Part shown: positions 15,101-20,255 of the stretch, in pieces
Layout: each line of letters starts with the position of its first letter
Numbering within the stretch: the stretch's first letter is position 1
NCBI GenBank assembly: GCA_030589965.1
Contig: JAUUZM010000007.1
Coordinates: forward strand, 1 to 20,255
Source of the DNA: Bacteroides sp.
GTDB taxonomy: Bacteria > Bacteroidota > Bacteroidia > Bacteroidales > SM23-62
DNA: 20,255 nt
Direction of reading: 5' to 3'
The notes under the pieces: model-generated
What the model was told of the DNA's origin: nothing
Seen by the model: the letters and a program-made list of their open reading frames with translations, nothing else
The model's database searches: none
Position numbers and translations under genes: made by a program

Positions 15101-15343
15101 ACCCGTGCTAATCTTTTGAGATATATCATCGTCCTTCAATCCACTTTCCGGATGCCCTAGGTCCGCAATGGTCATGCCATACAATTCCTCCTTGGTATAG
15201 CCAGTAATTTCCATGGCTCTCTGGTTGCATAAAATTATCTGGCCTGGTTCCCTGGGATAGAGATCATGAAGGATCACAGGATCAGCAATCCCTTCAAAGA
15301 GATGTTCAATGTTTCCTTTATTTTGGTTCTTTTCGGCAGGCAT
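12143..15343 (-). CDS. Soluble hybrid sensor histidine kinase, PAS-GAF-PAS-PAS-PAS-HisKA-HATPase-REC
   Basis: A 1066-residue two-component kinase without any membrane segment, so the signal is sensed in the cytoplasm. Domain order: PAS (about 12-128), GAF (140-308), three PAS domains (318-430, 437-553, 560-676), HisKA with phospho-acceptor His703 in MSHEIRTP, HATPase (about 812-922) with the N-box around Asn821-Asn825, DSGIGIP (853-859) and GGTGLGLAI (882-890), and a receiver domain (947-1061) with Asp998 in LILMDIRMPGMNG, acidic pair Asp954/Asp955 and Lys1048. All catalytic residues are present. It has no output or DNA-binding domain, so phosphate must pass to a phosphotransfer protein or regulator encoded elsewhere. 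It is divergent from the ten-repeat secreted protein (156-nt gap). A weak minus-strand -33 / -7 pair (CTTG, then TATTTTTA after about 21 nt) lies before the start. Confidence 0.95.
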   Translation of the reverse strand: MPAEKNQNKGNIEHLFEGIADPVILHDLYPREPGQIILCNQRAMEITGYTKEELYGMTIADLGHPESGLKDDDISQKISTGEPVLFERIIVRKDKTFFPVEVHARLIDYDGKPRVLSLLRDISRRKKIEEETHLHLMFEKIVSNISSRFVNMPDQLVDKGIEKTLKEVSEFIGATRGRIFLLSEDGKSLVKSHEWSSDKKSVHKPDQKLEQDTFEIPGFHYFYEKLENLEDIILDKFDELPLEATEERKWFEQNGFNPIFYVPAISEEKIVGILGFTSVENISRKWPRQYGHLLRYISTIFYSALKRKELSRKLRLAQFTLDHYSDSVFWMDAPEFRITDTNPAACKGLGYTREEFLKLTVFDIDPGFKNIHSEDLFKELKTKKSLNFESHHRRKNGTEFPVEVIANYIEFEGATYIVAFAHDITSRKEAEKLLRQSEEEYRKIFENVADIFYEASMDGILLNVTPSIERITKYIQKDLIGQPMEVFYYDPSVRDPLLKKLSEKGEVLEFELDVKDKDGSPIPSLLNSKLIYNEDGKPDRIVGSLTDIRHRKKAEKQIRQLSSALHQSPVSVFITDTEAKLLYVNDSFVRFSGYIADDILGKNMMEITEGVISPEYISKLLKVVRKGKIWKGELDYMKKDGTEVWLSVTVSPVLDEHKKLMNFVAVLEEISERKYAEANLRKAKEEAEQSDLLKSAFLANMSHEIRTPMNAILGFSSLLKEDDVDEEQSNYYIDIINSKGRDLLRIISDIIDISRIEAGDLFIKMEPVEIFPFVREIYYEFRDDTQVKNRNNLQFRLNIPEPPQKIIVNTDPSRLKQVLVNLIQNAIKFTPKGFVEIGFEIIEKNNIRFFVRDSGIGIPENKKKIIFDRFRQIDDSHTREYGGTGLGLAICKNLLELMNCELSLDSKEDRGSEFRFKMKYILTKSPDKSSKPETENEEEVKLDLSGKKILIVEDDSSSYLFLESLLNRYSPEIIWAKSGQQALDSLDKNKDICLILMDIRMPGMNGLEATRTIRKKNKDIPIIAQTAYAQVTDRKMALESGCSDYISKPVSPLGLTKLLAKYLHPG

Positions 15344-15499
15344 ACTTCGGGACTAACTACCTAAAAATAAGAAAAACAATCATTCTGCTGCAAGTTCTGG
15401 GATGAAAAGTCAATATCTTGGTTCGCTGAAACGTTATACAGAGCAAATAGGTATGATTTTGGAGATATTCGATATATTTATCCTTACAAAACCACTCAT

Positions 15500-16588
15500 A
15501 TGAAGCGATATGCCATAATAATCATCTTACTGCCTCTTTTTTGGAATGTGATGGATGCCCAGCACATGGCGGCCTACCTGGATTTTCGTGAGCGTTTTAT
15601 GATTTTTGACAGGGGAGAAACCAGGGAAGTTGAGAACTATAAAGTTGTTTCATTCCAGGTAGGAGGAAACTGTATCGGATATCAGAGTTATGGGAATGAC
15701 CTTAAAGTTTATCACAATGGTTCAGTTCGTACCCTGGAACATACTCCGCCAACGGAATATGTGGTTACGGATTTCCTGATGGGCTATTCCATGTTCAGCG
15801 TACTGAAGGTCTTTGATGACGGAGATGTAATAAAACTGTGTAATAATACGAATGGATATATAATTGAGGACAGCCTGGTGGCATTTTATGATGAGGTCCA
15901 GCAACAACTAAAGGTATATCAGAATGGGGAAACTACATTGCTGGAGGACGGACTGCTACAGTGGCCCATAAAGTCGTTCTCTTCAGGAGACAATATACTG
16001 GCCTATGTAACTGAATTTGACAATAAGTTTAAGATACATTACCATGGAGAGACTATAATCGTAGAGGAGAATGTAAGGGAAACCGTTTATAAAGCTGGCC
16101 GTGATATTGTTGGATTCATGAATCTTGTCAGCAATGCCTTTATGGTATTCTACAAGGGTAAATTCTATGATCTTGAGGCTTTCCAGCCCCGGTCCTTCCA
16201 GATGGGAGATGAGATGATGGCCTATGTAAATGACCAGGGTGATTTTAAGGTGTTTGAAAATGGAGAACTGGTTACTATAAGTACATTTGAACCCGAGTTT
16301 TATAATCTGACTGACAGTACATTGGTTTTCGTCGAGGATGGATTTTTAAAAACCTGGTGTAACGGCAAAGTCTATGAAATTGAAAGGTATGTGCCTAATC
16401 TCTACAAAGTTTCCGAAAGAACCATTGCATACATTGATGTGAATAGACGGATAAAAGCCTTCAGGCAATGCCAGCCGCTTAATATCTCCTATGAAATGGT
16501 TAACAGTCTTGATATGATCTATAACCTGATCATATACAATATTGGTGTCAATACTGTAAAAATCTGGTATAACGGAAAGGTATACTGA
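15500..16588 (+). CDS. Secreted protein of about ten tandem 35-residue repeats, beta-propeller-like
   Basis: A 362-residue protein with a signal peptide (MKRYAIIIILLPLFWNVMDA, cleavage near Gln21). After it, nearly the whole chain is a degenerate repeat of about 33-40 residues. Each unit follows: hydrophobic pair plus Gly/Ala-Tyr/Phe, a short turn, FKVFxNGE, a few residues, E/LE, then PxxYxxGD. Examples are LKVYHNGS, LKVYQNGE, FKIHYHGE, FMVFYKGK, FKVFENGE, LKTWCNGK and, at the extreme C-terminus, VKIWYNGK. I count ten units; the last ends right after its NGK turn. This suggests a beta-propeller or beta-solenoid exported to the periplasm or surface. No catalytic motif, lipobox or sorting domain is visible. 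I do not recognise a named family. It is divergent from the hybrid kinase, which might regulate it. Confidence 0.8.
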   Translation: MKRYAIIIILLPLFWNVMDAQHMAAYLDFRERFMIFDRGETREVENYKVVSFQVGGNCIGYQSYGNDLKVYHNGSVRTLEHTPPTEYVVTDFLMGYSMFSVLKVFDDGDVIKLCNNTNGYIIEDSLVAFYDEVQQQLKVYQNGETTLLEDGLLQWPIKSFSSGDNILAYVTEFDNKFKIHYHGETIIVEENVRETVYKAGRDIVGFMNLVSNAFMVFYKGKFYDLEAFQPRSFQMGDEMMAYVNDQGDFKVFENGELVTISTFEPEFYNLTDSTLVFVEDGFLKTWCNGKVYEIERYVPNLYKVSERTIAYIDVNRRIKAFRQCQPLNISYEMVNSLDMIYNLIIYNIGVNTVKIWYNGKVY

Positions 16589-16590
16589 TT

Positions 16591-16613
16591 CTCAGGTCAG
16601 AAGCTGAACTGAG
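16591..16613. terminator. Imperfect hairpin between convergent genes
   Basis: CTCAGgTCAG-AAG-CTGAaCTGAG pairs 9 of 10 positions around a 3-nt loop, immediately after the stop of the repeat protein at 16588. No T-run follows on the plus strand. It probably marks the transcript end between the convergent repeat-protein and DUF1360 genes. Confidence 0.4.
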
Positions 16614-16657
16614 GCTTACAGAACTGAAGTCTGCAGGACCGGGGATATTGGTAAAAT

Positions 16658-17149
16658 CTAGGATAGTTTGGTATAATCCGAATCTTTGGTTTTTTCCCTC
16701 ATATCAAACTGCTTCTCTTCAGTCGATAATCCCACAAAATTCACAAGAATTACGATAAATGATGCGATCCCGGAAATAGCCAAAAGGATAATAAACAGTT
16801 CACCGAATGGGACCAGGAAAAAAATACCAATGATGGTTAGTGCCACCCAGACTCCGGCACACCAGGGACAGGTAATTATTTCTTTAATAACAAAGAATAC
16901 ATACAGCCTTTGATGGGTCCTGAAAAAATCCCTGAATAACTTGAAAATCTTGTCAAATACCAGGATCCTTGTCAAACGATAGGTGGCTAATACCATAAGT
17001 GTAATATTTCCCAGAGTAAAATCTTCCGTAGCAATTCCCTTCCACTGAAGTCCAATTCCAAGTCCAATAACACATAAAATGAAAAACAAGGTGGCCCAGA
17101 AATTCCAGGTTTTACCCTGTTCGCTAGTTTTTTCATTACTATTCGCCAT
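16658..17149 (-). CDS. DUF1360 integral membrane protein
   Basis: A 163-residue membrane protein. Hydrophobic segments lie at about 16-35, 45-62, 98-115 and 117-141, with a charged C-terminal tail. The DUF1360 signature is clear: ATYRLTRILVFDKIFKLFRDFF (55-76) followed by TCPWCAGVWVAL (93-104), where Cys94 and Cys97 form a CxxC-type pair next to a membrane segment. DUF1360 members have no established function; in Bacillus spores a related protein is a coat or sporulation protein, which does not apply here. The gene lies downstream of the YdeI-relic and fasciclin genes on the same strand with a 139-nt gap. The start ATG at 17149 is natural. Confidence 0.85.
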   Translation of the reverse strand: MANSNEKTSEQGKTWNFWATLFFILCVIGLGIGLQWKGIATEDFTLGNITLMVLATYRLTRILVFDKIFKLFRDFFRTHQRLYVFFVIKEIITCPWCAGVWVALTIIGIFFLVPFGELFIILLAISGIASFIVILVNFVGLSTEEKQFDMREKTKDSDYTKLS

Positions 17150-17189
17150 AATTGCATGGTTAGGTTATGCATCGAAAATACAAAAAACT

Positions 17190-17258
17190 TTACTTCATGC
17201 CCAGCTTTTTTCCAGATTCAAGAATATCCAGAGCTTCTTTCATCCTTTGTCGCTGGTT
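17190..17258 (-). pseudogene. Relic of a second YdeI-family gene, C-terminal end only
   Basis: Reading minus from 17258 gives NQRQRMKEALDILESGKKLGMK and a stop at 17190. The intact gene at 19582 ends RMKKALDILESGKKLGM. Over 59 nt (17191-17249 against 19580-19638) I count 53 identities. The homology runs through the stop: the intact copy reads ATG TAG TAA, this one ATG AAG TAA. Upstream of the 22 codons the reading frame hits a stop and similarity fades. It is a leftover of a duplicated gene. Confidence 0.85.
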
Positions 17259-17288
17259 TTATAGTGATAACCAGGATAATATCAAAAA

Positions 17289-19541
17289 TTAATAAATAAG
17301 AACCTGTCCAATATGGTGGCAAGTCCCAAGTTTGACTAAAGAATTAGCAGTACTATGTGGAACACTAACTGTTTGTAATGAGTGATCTGTCACTTTTAAA
17401 TCACCAACTGCATTTTGAATAAGGAGTGGTGAATATATCGGATTGTTAACCAGGTCAAAGCCTTCAAACCTTGCAGTCACAGAAGACCCTGAGAAGGCAG
17501 CATCATCGAAGACAGCTTGCTCAATCAGAAAATGATATTTTAAAAAATCTTGCAATTCAGCCTGATCTACCGGAATCTGGCCAGCCGCCGCCGCCGCAAT
17601 AACTGCACTGTTATTAGGTATAAATCCGGTTACCTGCTTTGCTCCGGCTAAAAAAGTAATCTCCGGAATATTCTCAAGTGTTATCGGATCTATTGTAAAT
17701 TTAAGCAATCCGGCCGAATCCAGCAAAGCAAAGAATTCAGAAAGATCAGGATCTTTTGAAATCATAATGGCTGCATCGTGCTCCGGTGGTTTTACAACAT
17801 TATCGATATGATACAAGATACCGTTAAACTCGCTGTCTTCAGCATCTATAATATTGGAAACATCACCTGCTTCAGTATTCCCTCCTGCAACTACTACATT
17901 ATTCTTGTAATAGATATGGTCTCCTGATTCCAGTTTTTGATAACCTTCTCCAGTATAATCTCTTTCATCCTTGTAAATGATATGCCCCTGGACAAAATCA
18001 GTAATTTCATTGTTGGTCATGGGGATCCATACCCCATCCGCTTGCCTCCACTGTAATTCATTGTTCAGGTCATCATACCTTATCCCATATGCTTCAAGAT
18101 TTTCGTTAGTGGGAGCTATTATGGTAGCCCGGATATCCGCTTTAGAAATTGATGGAATCAGTCCTGATTCAAACATTAACCATAAAAATGTGGAAAATTC
18201 GCTATTAAAGAACAAAGGCCTGGTTACGGCCTGGAATGCAAGTGGTTCCATGACATAATCTATTCCGAAAAAAGCTGAATTGCTAAGTACTTTCTTTTCA
18301 AGAATCCCTTCATAAGGATCAATCAATACCTGATCGCCAAAGGCATCAAAGACGGGCAGTGCCAACATCTTTGAAGGAAGCAGAAAATTCCGAAATATGT
18401 GGGTTTCCAAAAGATAAATCAACGTAACTTCAGGTACAGAGTCTAGCGTGGGGTAATATGTAAGGATATTCTCATCCAAATATTGCTGAAGTACCTCATT
18501 CCTTGGAGCTAAAATTGACCACACGTCGGTTTTTGTGTCTACATAATCAAAGGTAGGACCATATTCCGGTGAAATATCGGTTATCCCACGATAAGATTTA
18601 TTAAAGACACGGTTGAAATCATCATCAAAGCCAGCTGCCTGATACTCAACAAAACGTTGCATTGCGTCATAAAATACTCCATATTTGTCTTCATTAGCAA
18701 TAAAAAATTCCTCAATACTTGGAATGTAGGGTACGGCTTTGTCCAGGTAATAGATATACCCATTCGAACATCTGACCTCCTTGCGGAAAATGTTTGCATT
18801 ATACCATTGTAAGCCTGTCCACTCCGTTTCTGGAAAGAAATACGTATAATCCGAGCCATCCGTTGCACCAGCATAATCCCTGAAAAATTCAGTTGAAAAC
18901 AAGGGCACAAATTTTTGATATTTATCCCAGGAACCGTCATCCTTATCTATGTTCAGGTTTACCTCCATTCCCTTTAATGGCTCAAAATAACGTACTGTTT
19001 CCTTTATTGGTTTTGATTGTGACCGGGTAGGTATTCTATAGGTTAAAGCTCCAAGTTCGCTGCCTTCACCCTGCCACACACCAAAATGATATGCATAAAT
19101 AATTTGATGTCTGGCTCTGGGGGATTCCAGTATATTAAGAGTAATATAATTCGTGGCAGTCTCGTCGGATACATCCTCTACTGAGCCAATTCCGTTTTCA
19201 TCAAAGAACTCTTGATATGCCTCATCATTGGCAACAAAGACAGTATACAGACCCTTCTGAATTGATTCTACGTAACCTGCCTTTTCGAGAAGCCTGTTGT
19301 ATATTTCATAAGTAGCGCCTGTTGAATCACTCTCCAGGGTTTCGAGAATTGAACCTCCAAGCCAGGGAGGATCCTTGTATCTTTCCTCACCCTTCTTTTC
19401 ACAAGCACTGATTAAATAGGTCAAAGTAAGGAAAAGTGTAATTACCGTTATACTGCTAATTATTCGTTTCGACTTTCTAATATGTCTTTTAATAAGAATA
19501 GGTTTATCAGGATTTTTTGATAGCATGTATTGGAGTTTCAT
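17289..19541 (-). CDS. Fasciclin (FAS1) multidomain lipoprotein
   Basis: A 750-residue exported protein. The N-terminus is unusually long and basic (about 28 residues) before a hydrophobic stretch ending in the lipobox LISAC, so Cys47 is the probable lipidated residue; EKKGEE after it may act as a Bacteroidota surface-export signal. An ATG five codons downstream (19526) is an equally possible start. Four FAS1-like modules follow, about 60-275, 288-450, 455-600 and 605-748; recognisable openings are ILETLESDSTGATYEIY, LYTVFVANDEAYQEFF, DVWSILAPRNEVLQQYL, RATIIAPTNENLEAY and PDLSEFFALLDSAGLLKF. FAS1 domains mediate adhesion or carbohydrate binding; related Bacteroidota lipoproteins often sit beside SusC/SusD transporters, but none is visible here. 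The gene follows the YdeI-family gene by 40 nt and is flanked on its other side by the YdeI relic. Confidence 0.88.
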   Translation of the reverse strand: MKLQYMLSKNPDKPILIKRHIRKSKRIISSITVITLFLTLTYLISACEKKGEERYKDPPWLGGSILETLESDSTGATYEIYNRLLEKAGYVESIQKGLYTVFVANDEAYQEFFDENGIGSVEDVSDETATNYITLNILESPRARHQIIYAYHFGVWQGEGSELGALTYRIPTRSQSKPIKETVRYFEPLKGMEVNLNIDKDDGSWDKYQKFVPLFSTEFFRDYAGATDGSDYTYFFPETEWTGLQWYNANIFRKEVRCSNGYIYYLDKAVPYIPSIEEFFIANEDKYGVFYDAMQRFVEYQAAGFDDDFNRVFNKSYRGITDISPEYGPTFDYVDTKTDVWSILAPRNEVLQQYLDENILTYYPTLDSVPEVTLIYLLETHIFRNFLLPSKMLALPVFDAFGDQVLIDPYEGILEKKVLSNSAFFGIDYVMEPLAFQAVTRPLFFNSEFSTFLWLMFESGLIPSISKADIRATIIAPTNENLEAYGIRYDDLNNELQWRQADGVWIPMTNNEITDFVQGHIIYKDERDYTGEGYQKLESGDHIYYKNNVVVAGGNTEAGDVSNIIDAEDSEFNGILYHIDNVVKPPEHDAAIMISKDPDLSEFFALLDSAGLLKFTIDPITLENIPEITFLAGAKQVTGFIPNNSAVIAAAAAGQIPVDQAELQDFLKYHFLIEQAVFDDAAFSGSSVTARFEGFDLVNNPIYSPLLIQNAVGDLKVTDHSLQTVSVPHSTANSLVKLGTCHHIGQVLIY

Positions 19542-19579
19542 TCTATTTTTAAAAAGAAAGACGCAAGTTAGAATTTAAT

Positions 19580-19638
19580 TACTACATGCCCAGCTTTTTA
19601 CCAGATTCAAGAATATCCAGGGCTTTTTTCATTCTTCG
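19580..19638 (-). repeat. Direct repeat copy: 3' end of the YdeI gene (partner at 17191-17249)
   Basis: This 59-nt segment, covering the last codons and stop of the YdeI gene, is repeated in the same orientation at 17191-17249 with 6 mismatches. The two copies flank the entire fasciclin gene. Confidence 0.85.
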
Positions 19639-20163
19639 CTTACGGGTTTCCTTCTTTTTTCCTGACATGATCCAGCCCAGGTATTGCAACTTATAAGAAG
19701 GAGCAAGGGAATTGAAAGTCTCTCTGGCTTTTTGATTAGAATCAAGTGCACGCGTGAAATAATCAGGTACCTCGGGAAATAATTCACTCGGTTCTTTTCC
19801 TTCCCTCATATCCGGAAGCAGGCCATTTGTTCGGGCATAATCGTAAAGTTCCATTCCCTTTGAAGTCATTTTGCCCTGGGCTACCATCTTTTCTACCCTG
19901 TTAACATTATGAACTGACCAGGTACTTTTTGGTTTTCTCGGGGTATACTTCTGCATGTATCTTTCATCGTCAATTCGACGAACAAGGCTGTCAATCCATC
20001 CGAAACATAGGGCTTCCTCAACCGCATCGTTATACCGGATTGATTCTTTCCCGGTGTGTTTCTTATAGTAGATTAACCAGATTTCCTTTTCGCTCCCTGA
20101 ATACTTTTCAAGCCATTTCCTCCAATCATTTCTGTTTACGAGGTAAATCGTTATTTCTTTCAT
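19582..20163 (-). CDS. YdeI/OmdA-family (OmpD-associated) protein
   Basis: A 193-residue cytoplasmic protein of the YdeI/OmdA family. Recognisable parts are the N-terminal WRKWLEKYSGSEKEIWLIYYKK, then YNDAVEEALCFGWIDS (about 44-59), YTPRKPKSTWS and NRVEKMVAQGKMT, and a C-terminal basic helix RKRRMKKALDILESGKKLGM. In Salmonella a family member is linked to resistance to antimicrobial peptides; the biochemical role is unknown. The ATG at 20163 is chosen; a GTG five codons upstream (20178) is less likely because family members begin near MKEITIYLVNR. The 3' end of this gene is duplicated at 17190-17258. It lies 40 nt upstream of the fasciclin gene and is divergent from the gene that begins at the right edge. 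Confidence 0.9.
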   Translation of the reverse strand: MKEITIYLVNRNDWRKWLEKYSGSEKEIWLIYYKKHTGKESIRYNDAVEEALCFGWIDSLVRRIDDERYMQKYTPRKPKSTWSVHNVNRVEKMVAQGKMTSKGMELYDYARTNGLLPDMREGKEPSELFPEVPDYFTRALDSNQKARETFNSLAPSYKLQYLGWIMSGKKKETRKRRMKKALDILESGKKLGM

Positions 20164-20167
20164 TTTA

Positions 20168-20202
20168 TTTGGGCTCACTGCTCTCCAAATTTATTAATTT
20201 TG
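20168..20202 (+). promoter_or_regulatory. Candidate promoter of the right-edge gene
   Basis: TAATTTTG (20195-20202) is a perfect match to the Bacteroidota -7 box TAnnTTTG. TTTG at 20168-20171 is 23 nt upstream, at the long end of accepted spacing. The start codon of the new gene would be about 25-30 nt downstream. The -33 element lies just upstream of the YdeI-family start, so the divergent promoters would overlap. Confidence 0.5.
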
Positions 20203-20232
20203 CAGGGTAGTTTTTCAATGAAATGAGATTTT

Positions 20233-20255
20233 ATGGAATTTATACAATTTCTCCA
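20233..20255 (+). CDS. Start of a plus-strand gene (first codons only)
   Basis: From the ATG at 20233 the frame reads MEFIQFL before the window ends. A second frame from the ATG at 20224 (MRFYGIYTISP) is also open. The perfect -7 box upstream supports a gene here. MEFIQFL resembles the N-terminus of some Bacteroidota DedA-family membrane proteins, but seven residues cannot support that call. Confidence 0.35.

Noticed and set aside
18581..18940. 119-codon minus-strand ORF overlapping the fasciclin gene in another frame
   Set aside because: Same strand, shifted frame, no recognisable domain; the FAS1 reading frame is continuous through it.
20164..20178. GTG start for the YdeI-family gene
   Set aside because: Adds SPNK-type residues not expected in the family; the ATG at 20163 gives the usual N-terminus.

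Overview
The window looks like chromosomal DNA of a Bacteroidota member, probably Bacteroidales or Marinilabiliales-like; the order is inference. Evidence: a short 286-residue primary sigma factor without region 1.1, promoter candidates of the TTTG / TAnnTTTG type, a fasciclin-domain lipoprotein, a Bacteroidota-type cyclase-HD fusion, and modest GC. No rRNA, tRNA, CRISPR array or intact mobile element was seen.

Layout. 1-474 (minus): a hicA-hicB toxin-antitoxin pair; hicB runs off the left edge. 475-1066: non-genic stretch with a striking cluster of AGTCAC / GTGACT half-sites. 1067-1632: wreck of a secreted sulfatase. 1655-4067 (minus): dapF, an S9-type serine hydrolase and an AlkD-like DNA repair protein, tightly packed; the hydrolase seems to have lost its 5' end where it abuts dapF. 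4275-6817 (plus): an HtrA/Deg protease and the sigma factor RpoD. 6821-9939 (minus): UvrB, preceded by a secreted endonuclease/exonuclease/phosphatase-fold protein; uvrB and rpoD meet tail to tail only 3 nt apart. 10027-12049 (plus): a class III nucleotidyl cyclase fused to an HD domain, overlapping a small exported protein by 8 nt. 12143-15343 (minus): a 1066-residue soluble hybrid histidine kinase. 15500-16588 (plus): a secreted protein built of about ten 35-residue repeats. 16658-20163 (minus): a DUF1360 membrane protein, a relic of a YdeI-family 3' end, a four-domain fasciclin lipoprotein and an intact YdeI/OmdA-family gene. A new plus-strand gene begins at about 20233.

How the genes relate. 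Most are housekeeping or stress functions: lysine/peptidoglycan precursor synthesis (DapF), envelope proteolysis (Deg), transcription (RpoD), DNA repair (UvrB, AlkD). The less ordinary signals are: (1) the cyclase-HD fusion, which has Asn where the first metal-binding Asp of class III cyclases should be and is coupled to an exported protein; (2) the ten-repeat secreted protein divergent from a soluble multi-PAS kinase; (3) the direct duplication of a YdeI 3' end on both sides of the fasciclin gene; (4) the truncated hydrolase after dapF; (5) the AGTCAC cluster. No complete, clearly undescribed system can be demonstrated from sequence alone; the cyclase-HD pair is the best candidate.
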